The position numbers were made by a program, and so were the translations under genes. From positions 1 to 12,229 of the forward strand of contig JAAAIG010000635.1 in the NCBI GenBank assembly GCA_015852425.1: DNA of 12,229 bases, given 5' to 3'. Source of the stretch: Gryganskiella cystojenkinii (lineage: Eukaryota > Mortierellomycota > Mortierellomycetes > Mortierellales > Mortierellaceae). Of this stretch, positions 1 to 8,463 are shown in pieces (the first letter of the stretch is position 1; each line of letters begins with the position of its first letter). The notes below the pieces were generated by a model. That model did not search any database and was not told where the DNA came from. It saw only the letters and a program-made list of their open reading frames with translations.

Positions 1-1
1 G

Positions 2-2920
2 CCCTTTTCCTTAAGCGAAGAGGGTGACCCTGAACCGCAAGACCAGTCAAAATGGATTCATCAACAGTATTCTTCGTCTCCATCGTCATTACAACCAACA
101 ACAGCAAGCTTACTGAAGCAGATTCAAAAACAGCTGCAGTCCTCCAATGGTCACGAGAAATGCTCTCTCTTCCCAAGAACGGAGCCCTTGACTGCTTGCC
201 CTGACTCTCCGTTAGTGAAGGAAAAATGTCTTCCATCAGGTGACTTGCTCACCACCAAGGTACAGTACTGAACAATTTGTGGGCCTTTTTTTGAATTTTG
301 GGTAACAGATGCAACCAAAAACCCCTATTTTGACATTGTTTTATGTCTTCTATTCAAATCGTGTGTGTGGGATCAGGACACAGAGTCACTCACAACGTCA
401 GAGTTGCAATGGGACCACGACCTGTTTTTAAGCCTAAGGTCAGATGACGAGTATGACGATGTCTGCACAGATTGGAGTTTTACAAAAGCTATCCATCGAT
501 GGTTCGGGGATCCTAGTCAGTGGGGAACGACGACAACAATAACAACACTGTCGTCATCATCGCCATCATCGCCATCATCGCCCTCTCCTTTGCTCCCAAC
601 GCCACCAAAAACGTCTCCATACAACATAGTGGCAAATGAGCTTTTCTCCCCGCAGCAACATTTAAAAGCGACCGTTGTTCCACAAGAAGTTTTTGCTCTT
701 TCTTCCTCCCTCTCTTTTTCATCGTTTCCAAAGTTATCATCCACCATCGGCATAGAACCTCTGGATTCATCGACAGCTTGGCCTATACATCCATCGTCCC
801 TAAGCAGAGGTGATGGGGACAAGAACACTGTCCCAATAAACAGTGACTCCATCACCAACAGCAACCACCAGAACGACACTACCACTCGGGGCTCCTGCCA
901 TCTTTCACTTCCTCGTAGGGTTAATTCCCCGAGAGTTGCTGACTCCCCTCCTTTCGCCTCTTCGTCCTTGTCCTCAAAGCATTTGATGCCACGTCATGAG
1001 CCTGATTCTGGCGACGACGTCCAGATCGTTTCAGATGGGAAAGATGTCCGCCAACGTCAGGATCGTCCACCTTGGACCCTTCCTCCGCAGACGTCCGCTC
1101 CGCAGTCGCCGCCTTCGTCATCATCCTCGATTACGACTTCCAAAGCGCAGTTTCATGACCTTCCCCCACATCCATCAGCATCACCCTCAGCGTACTCATC
1201 ATCATCGACATCGCTGGTCCGGGACCCATCGACTCTTCTCGAGAAGGCTATAACAAACCATTTGACGTCAAAGCCCATTGTAACAACTGATTTGACCGTC
1301 CGCCCAGCGATCACGCCCAGATCCTCCCCTGAACCATCAGGGTTACCCTCGTCCTCGTTCTATCTCACAGATGCTCGGTCAGAGTCCCCGATCAGGTGCA
1401 GCGATAGCTCCTCGCCCATTATAAGTTCCCCGTTCACCTCCACCTCCACTTCCACTGTTACATCCACAGTTACGACCTTACCATCGTTCTCCTCTCTCTT
1501 TGGATCACCACTCATTGCCCAGTTGGACCATCGGAACCAGCACCAGTTTCAGCTCCATAATCGCTATGATCAGAACCTCATCCTGACCTCCAGTCCAGAT
1601 AGCTACTGTTACTGCGATCGTGGCCACCCTTCCGTCCAAGGCAGGAATCTACTTGGGCGTCGTGGACCACACCCCGTAGGTCCTCATTGCTCACCAGAGA
1701 AACAGCCTGCTTCGTATTTGTCATCTTTACCATTCCTGGTACCGACGAATTCAGGGCCGCTACCGCCGTCGTACTCGTCGGATTTCACTTCTTCTTCTTC
1801 TACCACTGATGGTAGTCAACTGTTACTTCTTCCTCCTCCCCCTCTTTCACCTTATCGACCGCTATCATTTCCTCCTCTGTCAGATGCGGCTGGGTCAAGA
1901 AGACAACACTCGGGTGACCCCAGCCCTGAAGAATGGCTTGGCAATAATCAATTTGAATCAAATGACTACGACTCTACGTACGGGTCTCGCTCATCCTCGT
2001 TGGTGTCTTCCTCCACTTCAGTCAAGTGGCGATCTGAAAGCGACCAATTGTACTCAGCAACTCATCATCATCGTCCACTTCATCCTCATTCTCGCCAACC
2101 ACCCCCTATTACTATTCATCGTCTTAATCTTCCTCTTCCTCCACCGCCACTGCCGGCACCTGCTCTGATGCTCTCCCAGACAGAGGCTTCGCATGTACCA
2201 ACGAAGCGCAGCTACAACGACCTACACGTTCAAGATTTCGATGGCTTTGTATCCGTAGAGAAAGAGGGACGGTCTTCTGTCTCACCAAACGATCCTCACA
2301 TATCCAGTCCATTGCTTTCTTCTTCTCTACCGCCATCGCGGCAACCACTCAGGAGGGCGAGAGATAGACAATCGCCATCACCGCCATCACCACCATCGCC
2401 ACCATCCTTTTCGTCAGAGGTCGATACTGCCTCAAAAAAGACTCGAAACAGAACGTCCGAAGAATTTTTGATGCGTCGTCAGCGCGAGGATGGTCGATGG
2501 GTCTGTCTCTGGACTCCTCTCAGGGGCTCTAAAGCCGGCGGAGGAGGAAAAGGAGGAGCAGAACGAGGAGCGCCCTGCAACAGAGATTTCGCCCGGCCCT
2601 ATGATTGTGCTCAACATTACAAAAAGGTCCATTTGAAGAAAAAGGCCGAATCCGTTTTCTGCCCTGTCAGTGACTGTGACAAATCCTTTAGTCGAAAGGA
2701 GGACCTGGCTCGACATGCTCGAGTCCATAACCGTGGTCAAGAGGATTGGATTCCCTGTCGTCATAATCCTTGTAAAGCTAGGTTTCAGAACTATGATGCT
2801 CGCAATATGCATCATACCGTCTGCACGTTTCCTTGTCCTCGAGATCAAGACAAACACTGCACACACAAGATCGGATACGCCAAGAAAAAGAAGACCAAGG
2901 AAAGGAAAGAAGGTGAATGA
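2..2920 (+). CDS. C2H2 zinc-finger protein, Ser/Pro-rich (5' partial)
   Basis: Exons 2-259 and 377-2920, joined in phase 0; 933 residues are visible, the start is left of the window, and the stop is TGA at 2918-2920. Residues 1 to about 780 are low complexity, rich in Ser, Pro and Thr with short acidic patches, and contain no domain I recognise. Zinc fingers lie at the C-terminus. Finger 2 is canonical: C848-x4-C853-x12-H866-x3-H870, with SRKEDLARH in the recognition helix. Finger 1 has C820-x12-H833-x4-H838, but its first ligand appears to be C796, 23 residues before C820 across a Gly-rich loop. Finger 3 is C880-x4-C885-x12-H898-x3-C902, so C2HC. A Lys-rich tail (KKKKTKERK) ends the protein. 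Family knowledge suggests a nuclear DNA-binding regulator with a disordered N-terminal regulatory region; target and pathway are unknown. Exon 1 is supported by an open frame of matching Ser/Gln-rich composition and a GTACAG donor, but is less certain than exon 2. Confidence 0.85.
260..376 (+). other. Intron in the zinc-finger gene
   Basis: A 117-nt GT-AG intron, AAG|GTACAG to GATCAG|GAC, phase 0. Reading frame 2 upstream stays open from the window edge to a TGA just after the donor. Frame 2 downstream is open from 365 to 2918. An earlier acceptor at 307-308 (TAACAG) would put the downstream exon out of frame, so the acceptor at 375-376 is preferred. Confidence 0.7.
554..582 (+). repeat. 9-bp tandem repeat, CCATCATCG type, three units
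   Basis: Three near-identical 9-bp units lie inside the zinc-finger coding region and encode Ser-Ser-Pro runs. The unit is a multiple of three, so length changes would keep the reading frame. A related tract lies near the 3' end of the same gene. Confidence 0.8.
2372..2406 (+). repeat. 9-bp tandem repeat, CGCCATCAC type, about four units
   Basis: An imperfect coding microsatellite of about four units just before the zinc-finger region of gene 1. It encodes a Ser-Pro-Pro linker. It looks like a slippage-prone segment rather than a functional motif. Confidence 0.7.
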
Positions 2921-3154
2921 AATTCTTGTCACGACCCTCTTTCACACAGACTCATCCATCACCTACCTCTATCGTCCAAACACAATACACACATACCCTT
3001 CTTTGCAAATATACCATATGTACTAGTGTCACCCTGTAAAATACCACATCATAGCAAGCAAAAACATATCATTATTTAATTAGTCTAAAAAAAGTCGAGA
3101 ATGGATGGTTTACAAAATGACACAAAATATATAGATAAGTTCCGGGCATCCCTT
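2921..3154. other. Convergent 3' intergenic region, 234 bp
   Basis: This holds the 3' ends of the zinc-finger gene (+) and the Kelch gene (-). It is AT-rich towards the right. I see no AATAAA for the + strand gene and no coding sequence; the two 3' UTRs probably lie close together or overlap. Confidence 0.6.
3075..3080 (-). terminator. Candidate poly(A) signal of the Kelch gene
   Basis: On the minus strand this reads ATTAAA, about 75 nt downstream of the Kelch stop codon and within an AT-rich stretch. ATTAAA is a common variant of the cleavage/polyadenylation signal. Fungal signals are loose, so this is suggestive only. Confidence 0.35.
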
Positions 3155-5389
3155 TTAGTTGTCCAGCTCAAACAACTTGCTCTTCTGATTTGCCGCTGCT
3201 TGTAAAGACTGTCGTTGTTGCTGTTGGTGCTCGAGCTTGAGGGCTTCATGTTGTGCCTGGGTCAGCATATGGTACACAACCAGGGTCTCGGATCCATCCT
3301 GAATCTCCTTCTCGGTCTCGACGCAGGCTTGGTTCGGATAGATATAGCTCGCCACGGGGACTTGACCACACCCATGCTGTACAACCGTCTCGGGGTATCC
3401 GAGACTCACGGGTGAGTAACCGAGTTGCGCCATCCTCGAGGTGATCATCATTGGGTGAGAGTGCATCGCCATATCCGAATTCCCGTTTGTACCATCGCCA
3501 GTCCTCCGACCGCCGTGTCGTCCTCCTTTCGATGAGGTATCTCCGAAACCAAGAAGTGAAGAGATACTGCTAAAGACACCCTGGCTGCTGTTGGAGGCTT
3601 GCCTCCGAATAGCCGACTGAGGAGTTTGGTCCGCCTGGTTCTCTCTTGCGAGGGTGTTTCGAGTTCGTTTTTTCCTCCGACGGACCAAAAGATGGAAAGC
3701 ACCGCCCACGATCGCGACCGTGATCACAAGAGCGATTCCGAGAACAGCACCGACACTGAGTTTGCCACCGTTGCTGGGTGGTGTTGGGTCGACCATACCA
3801 ACCGGTCTGAATTGTTTCGTCCATGTATTTGAGCTAGTGTCCAAGACTGCAATGTTGTTCTGTGGTAGTACTCCTTGTGATGATAAGCCTAAATATAAGA
3901 GGAAACAAAAGGGTATTGTTAGAAATGAAAAACAAAAGGATACATTTTGTCCCTGTGGGACCAGAGCTTCTATTTGGACATTATCAGCGATTTGTCCCAC
4001 TTTAGCTGCCAGCAAGGTTAGTCTGTCTGTTTGTTGTCTGTGTACCCGCAGGGGTGTCCTTGTCGTCCTGCTGCTCCTGCTCCTGCTCCTGGGTGTTTGA
4101 TTGAACCGATTCCCGGCCAAAGGACGGGAGAAAAAAAAAAAGAAGAAAACAACAAGAGCTCTCGCCACAGGGACAACATCGAGATCATACAGGGCTCTCT
4201 GTCTTAATCTCCCCTTTCTCCACTAGCAACCTCCACTAGTGCCGCAAATCCAGTCTTGCGAAAAGCTCCACGATCCTGTTTCCTGACATTCATCGATAAT
4301 TTGTTGATATTGTTGAGAGTGTCGCACAACGATCAAAAGAGAGTAAACAAATCAACAACAATTCTCCTTCAAGAAAAGCTTACCAAACGCCACGACCATA
4401 GAATTACCAGACATGACGGCAGTATGTCCAAAGAGGTCGGGTGCATCTCCTTGAGCAGCAGGTGATGACCAGGTCCAGGAAGGTAAATCCAGATAGAAGC
4501 TTGATGAAAGAGCTTTTTTGAAATCAGAAGTGCCTCCAAAGACCAACATGGTCGTCGCATTGACCATCACAGTCGAAAAGGACGCACGAGGATCAGGAGC
4601 TGTTCCTGACAACGGTATTGGTTTCCATTCCGCATTGTTCGCCTGAGTGTCCATCACATAAGCGATCGAGAGATTTGCAACTGCACCCTGGGAATTCACG
4701 CCTCCCAGGATCACAGCCTGTCCGTCTGTAGTCAACGTCATGGTATGTCGAGCCAGGGCCGGTGGGTTTGTTGCGAGTGAAACGGGGGCTGTGGACAGAG
4801 GCAGGAAAGTGTTGGCAGATTTCAGGGTGACAAGAGAAGAAACCACGGTAAGGTTGGCAGGGGCAGAAGAATAGCCTCCTTGGAGTAATGCGCCATCCCT
4901 TCCTGTTGAGAGAGACGCATGATAGAGTCGATGAAAGGTCGCTGTTGCGTTTTTGGAGATGGATGGTGCTGACCAGGTATTTGTTGTTGAAGTCGTGTCG
5001 AGGGTGAGGATGGGTGAGTCGGGTAAGACGGTTGCAGGCGCAGAGGATTCACCTCCGGCTAGAAGGAGTTGGTTCGTCCCTTGAACCCTTGTAAGGGAAT
5101 GACCGCTGACGGGGTAAAGAAGCTTTGATGTTTTTGTGAGGGCAGGGTTGCCTATTGACCAAGGCTGCGAAAGGTCCAGAGTCCAGGTCTCGTCGAGGAT
5201 CAGGTTCTTGCCTGAAGCGTCATGACCTGTTCCTCCGGTGATGTATAAAGTTGTGTTGACGAGCGTCTGTTTGAATGAAGAAGAAAAAAACAGTCAACAC
5301 ATGCCCAAAAAGAAAGACGAGCACACAGCACAAAAATAAAACTGGCGACTTACGGCAGCATGATACCATCGCGGTTGAGCGGTTGTCAT
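3155..5389 (-). CDS. Kelch beta-propeller protein with one transmembrane segment
   Basis: Three exons on the minus strand: 5389-5354, 5266-4384 and 3888-3155, giving 550 residues. Six Kelch-like blades can be read: RWYHAATLVNTTLYITGG (7-24), a GHSLTRV..LLLAGG blade, YHASLSTGRDGALLQGG, RHTMTLTTDGQAVILGG, RASFSTVMVNATTMLVFGG, and GHTAVMSGNSMVVAFG, whose last Gly (307) is completed by splicing. Several are followed by the usual LDxxxxxW-type strand, e.g. LDTSSNTW at 322-329. A Gly/Ala/Val-rich transmembrane segment spans about 352-375, followed by RRRKKR and a tail of about 170 residues rich in Ser, Gly and Gln. The family fold mediates protein or glycan contacts; ligand and partners are unknown. 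The basic stop-transfer sequence suggests a single-pass protein with the propeller outside or in the lumen. The start is fixed by an in-frame TAA two codons upstream and by the absence of any AG acceptor between that stop and the end of exon 1. Oddly, no signal peptide is encoded. Confidence 0.85.
3889..4383 (-). other. Long intron 2 of the Kelch gene, 495 nt
   Basis: On the minus strand the donor is TTTG|GTAAGC and the acceptor TATTTAG|GC, phase 1. A perfect CTAAC branch-point core lies about 30 nt before the acceptor. The join continues the sixth Kelch blade without a break (VVAFG-LSSQG). It is several times longer than the other introns here. It also holds a short GAGCAG-type repeat, but no coding segment that would fit the propeller. 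Confidence 0.8.
5267..5353 (-). other. Intron 1 of the Kelch gene, 87 nt
   Basis: On the minus strand the donor is the consensus GTAAGT after GCTGCC, and the acceptor is TTCAAACAG before ACGCTC, phase 0. A T-rich tract and a GTTGACT branch-like site precede the acceptor. The join produces the first Kelch blade from exon 1 (YHAA) and exon 2 (TLVNTTLYITGG), which supports both exons. Confidence 0.9.
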
Positions 5390-5757
5390 TGATTAGAATA
5401 TGATGTCAAGAAGGAAGAGGGAGGGGAAGGGCGCGTAATGAATGTGAGTGAGTGGAAGAAACGAAATGTAACCAGTCGGATAGGAGTTGATGGGGTGGTT
5501 GGAATGTTTGGTTGCCAGGTCGGAAATGAGTTCCTGAGGTTTGTGTGTGAGAGTGAGAGTTGTTGACGCAAAAGAATAAAGTGATAGAGGGGGAACTCAA
5601 AAATAGAAACAGCGAACCAAAAAAGAGACCAGTAAAAAGAAAACAAGGAGGCGACCAAAGGGCGAACAAACTAGGTGGAGGATCTCTTTCCGGGGTTTTT
5701 GAAATCGGAAGAATGACTGCCGTAAAGAGATGTGGAAGTGGATTGGACAGAATGGCA

Positions 5758-5800
5758 ATGAAGAACAAGAAGAAGAAGAACAAGAAGAAGAAAAGGAAGG
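5758..5800. repeat. Polypurine (GAA)n-like tract
   Basis: About 43 bases of uninterrupted purines apart from a few C residues, built from AAGAAG/AACAAG units, in the upstream region of the Kelch gene. On the Kelch sense strand it is a polypyrimidine CTT tract, as often seen in fungal promoters and leaders. Confidence 0.75.
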
Positions 5801-6374
5801 GGTCTCTCGCTCTCTCGATATGCAGAATCAAAGCGGGAAACAAAAGTGAACAAGAACAACGACCTGTCTTTGGTACATTGCGTTCGCAGGAACAATTTTG
5901 TGAGCAATTTTGACAGTAATGATATATGAACTTGTTCCGGTCACCCACCCAAACAGCGTGGTTTTGAACCGTGTCTTTTTGGACGGGCCGCCCTCATTCT
6001 CGCTGCCATCTTTGATTTTCTTGAAATCATTTCCTTTCTCCTCTTTCAATCACATCATAAACCCGCGCCCTCTCCTCATCCTCTTTCGACTCTCAGGTAC
6101 TCACTCATCAGTCCAACCTCTGCATCCACTCCAACTCCACTCCCAACAATCCTACTCCACACAGAAAATCCTGTTTGTTGCGGATTTCAACTAGCTCGAC
6201 ATCTCCCAACCTTGAGAGCCTTCTTCCCTTTGTGCCCTTTTTTTTCAACTTTGTCACATTTGCTTCATTCATTGAGGTCTGTCTGTCCTGTCCATTCCGC
6301 ACTGAACCGTTTCTTTTCTTCTCTTAACGTTCCCCTCCACTCTATACTGTTTCTCAATCTTCTCCACCCCGCTC

Positions 6375-6389
6375 TTTTTTTTTTTTTTT
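6375..6389 (+). repeat. T15 homopolymer
   Basis: Fifteen consecutive T residues upstream of the PARP-like gene. Poly(dT) tracts in fungal promoters commonly disfavour nucleosomes; a role here is inferred only from position. Confidence 0.8.
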
Positions 6390-6708
6390 GTGGTCAGCGT
6401 ACTTCGCTGATTTTAAAGTCTCATTGCGACCACCACCACTTTTTTTTCTTTTTCTGGCTCTCGAAGAACGACAAAAAAAAACGACATTTTTCGGTGAAGC
6501 AAAAAGACCCCTTGTTCTCCTCTCCCCTCCTTCTCCCACTCTTCGGTCGTTTCCCAACCCCTTCCCTCCATTGGCGATTCTCCTACTTTCTTTGCTCTGT
6601 TCTTCACGCCCTGCTGCCACGCGTAATTGTAATGGATCCCCTCCTCCCCGTCCAGTTTCACTTCGTTTTTTGTAGTCCTCCAATAATAATATTCACATTC
6701 GTCGAGAT

Positions 6709-6768
6709 GTATGCGAATGAAAATAAAACTAACGATAACTATTCCTTTTTTATCCCTCCTCATCCCAG
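6709..6768 (+). other. Candidate 5' UTR intron of the PARP-like gene, 60 nt
   Basis: A GTATGC donor at 6709, an ACTAAC branch-point core near 6728-6733, a pyrimidine tract, and a CATCCCAG acceptor ending at 6768, 44 nt before the chosen ATG. Branch-to-acceptor spacing is good. If it is spliced, the upstream in-frame ATGs at 6711 and 6717 are removed, which is why the start at 6813 is preferred. Confidence 0.5.
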
Positions 6769-6812
6769 ACCACATTCCCACATTTACTTACGAATATAGA
6801 AAACAGAACAGA

Positions 6813-8433
6813 ATGCAAACATCTGCACAACAACATAATCAACAGGAGCCTCCATACCCGTTGGCAACCAGACCTATTGCGACCACAGCCGGTTCCTGGA
6901 TCCCCCCGCCTCCTCCAGTTTCTCCCTTGACTGCACCTCTCTCACCTTCTCGCACTCCCTCTCCCTTTCCTCCAATCCCTCCTCGTCCCTCCTCAGGTCA
7001 GAACCAGTTTCAGCAGTCAGAGTTTCAGCAACAGGATTCGCAACAACAGCATCAACAACAGCAAATGCTCCAACAACAGCAGCAGTTCCATCAGCAGCAA
7101 CAGCAGTTTCAACAACCATTGCCCCAGAGACCTATGCAGTCATACTCGCCACAACCTCCGCAACCCATTGGACAGAACCAGAACAATTCGTCTGCCTCTC
7201 TGGGTTCAATCTCTTCAATGTCACTACAATCCAACACCTCGGCACCTCCACCTGTCGCCGCCTATGTCCCTTCCTCAAGACCCACTTCAGGCGTTATTGG
7301 TAATCTTCCACCGTCGCCCCTGGCGCCACCCCAGCGCACTTCACATCGTAAAATGACTGCCGGCTCCTCACCTCTAGCGACCTCTCCTCTGACGACCTCT
7401 CCTCTGGCGACCTCTCCTCTGGCGACTGCGACCCCTGTTCGTCCTTCGAGGATCAAACCCAAAGCAGATATGCCCACGACTCTACCTCCAGAGTCTGTGT
7501 GCGAATGTTTTCTTTGTCATTCTGTCTCTCCTTACAATCAAACACCTCCCCCAGAGATCCCAGTCCATCAACGCCAGGAACTATCAAGACTGGCTCCGAC
7601 CTGTCCCTCAATTCATCTCTACTGCATGGCTTCGCGTCTGCCAATGACGCTGCCATTGGACACGACGCAAAAATCACCCCTGACACGGTCTATCCTCGAC
7701 TATTTCTATTCGACCTGGATTCCGGATGACCTGGATCAAAGAGGCCCGAGGGTACAGTGCGTCAATTTTATCCCGATCCATCCTCTGACAGCCTCAAGTT
7801 TTGATCGATACCTTGAATGCCAGCCCTGGAACAAGCGTCTTGTTCGACCGCTCTGGCATGCGACTGATCTTCGATGCAAGCTTGGCATGGAGGGCATGTA
7901 CAGGAATTGTATGCAGGACAAGTGTGCCAGCTGCTTTATCTTTAACGACGGATACGAGCATTTGCTGACAAAGTAAGGATCAACAATGAGTTTTTGTTTG
8001 TTCATTGTCAGAGTAGTTAGTAGCTATGTGTGATATTGATGTTGTACCGATTTTTTTTATGAAACCCTCCCATAGGAACAAGTATGTCTATCTCTCCCCT
8101 CACTCGTCTCGTGCACATGATCAAATCGTGGCGTCCAGGGCAATGACTTCAGGATCCAAAAAGTCCAAGAACGAAGCTACATACGATCCCGACAACAAGG
8201 TCCAGTGCATGATATTGACCTTTGTGTCATTGGGACGAGCTTATGACGCTACCCCGAGCACCGAGGAGATGAAGCGACCCCCCAAGGGTTGGGACATTGT
8301 CAGACGTGAAGCCATCCCCTCGAACCATTTGAGCCCAACTGGAGGAAAGACAACAACTGCAGGCGAAGAATACGGAGTCTTTTCTGCGGACGCGATGATA
8401 CCCCTGGCCATGATCCTTTACAAAGTTGTATAG
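6813..8433 (+). CDS. PARP-like ADP-ribosyltransferase with Pro/Gln-rich N-terminus
   Basis: Exons 6813-7972 and 8076-8433, phase 2 join, 505 residues. Residues 1 to about 230 are disordered: Pro-rich (about 30-62), Gln-rich (about 63-101), then a four-unit SPLAT repeat (186-205). The C-terminal part, from about residue 285, resembles a PARP catalytic domain. It has a SILDYFYSTWI helix (from 293), then LWHATDL with H349 at the NAD-binding His. A Cys cluster follows (C355, C366, C371, C374), then KYVYLSPHSSRA with Y392 at the triad Tyr. Further on are MILTFVSLGRAYDA and GEEYGVFSADAMIPLA with E485 directly before Tyr, as in active PARPs. The known reaction is transfer of ADP-ribose from NAD+ to protein. 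No WGR, BRCT or helical regulatory domain is present. The unusual features are Ala where PARPs have Gly after the His, and YVY in place of the usual Gly-x-Tyr. Activity is therefore uncertain; mono-transferase or degenerate enzyme are both possible. Confidence 0.8.
6999..7115 (+). repeat. CAG/CAA-rich tract encoding poly-Gln
   Basis: A mixed CAG/CAA stretch within the PARP-like gene encoding mostly Gln with scattered Phe, His, Ser and Met (about residues 63-101). The mixture of both Gln codons means it is not a pure, highly unstable microsatellite, and suggests selection on the peptide. Confidence 0.8.
7368..7427 (+). repeat. 15-bp tandem repeat, four units (SPLAT pentapeptide)
   Basis: Four head-to-tail 15-bp units encode SPLAT, SPLTT, SPLAT and SPLAT at residues 186-205, immediately before the linker to the catalytic domain. 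The units differ at only a few bases, indicating recent duplication. Ser-Pro in each unit offers four potential proline-directed phosphorylation sites (inference). Confidence 0.9.
7973..8075 (+). other. Intron in the PARP-like gene, 103 nt
   Basis: The donor ACAAA|GTAAGG and acceptor CCCATAG|GAAC give a phase 2 join (TK then NKYVYLSP). The join restores the segment between the Cys cluster and the catalytic Tyr region, so it is well supported by domain order. Confidence 0.88.
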
Positions 8434-8457
8434 ATTGGGCGACTTTGACCTTTTGAG

Positions 8458-8463
8458 AATAAA
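8458..8463 (+). terminator. Poly(A) signal AATAAA of the PARP-like gene
   Basis: A canonical AATAAA hexamer 25 nt after the TAG stop of the PARP-like gene. The position is short but typical for compact fungal 3' UTRs. Confidence 0.65.

Larger units (their letters stand above)
5390..6812. promoter_or_regulatory. Divergent intergenic region with pyrimidine-rich leaders
   Basis: A 1.4 kb spacer between the Kelch gene (-) and the PARP-like gene (+). Purines dominate the + strand on the left half and pyrimidines on the right half, so both leaders are CT-rich in their own sense strand. It holds a GAA-type tract near 5758-5800, a T15 run at 6375-6389 and an A9 run near 6472-6480. The open frames here are strand-composition artefacts dominated by Phe, Leu, Ser and Pro, with no domain. 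No clear TATA box was identified. It presumably holds both promoters. Confidence 0.6.

Noticed and set aside
2432..2932. A 166-codon frame antisense to the zinc fingers
   Set aside because: It is a shadow of a well-supported coding region, with no family resemblance.
5406..5948. A 180-codon minus-strand frame upstream of the Kelch gene
   Set aside because: It is the CTT/CT-rich leader read as protein, with long Phe/Leu runs and no recognisable motif; it ends before the Kelch start without a splice link.
6212..6799. A 195-codon open frame upstream of the PARP-like gene
   Set aside because: It is a pyrimidine-strand artefact dominated by Phe, Leu, Ser and Pro, with no domain, and it crosses a good candidate 5' UTR intron.
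7555..7729. Alternative reading frames over the PARP-like linker (a 30-codon frame ending at 7647 and a longer one ending at 7729)
   Set aside because: Neither has a usable donor to rejoin the catalytic frame, while the main frame stays open for more than 1.1 kb through the region.
7976..8025. PARP-like gene ending at the TAA just after 7973
   Set aside because: The stop lies within a GTAAGG donor, and the next exon supplies the catalytic Tyr and Glu.
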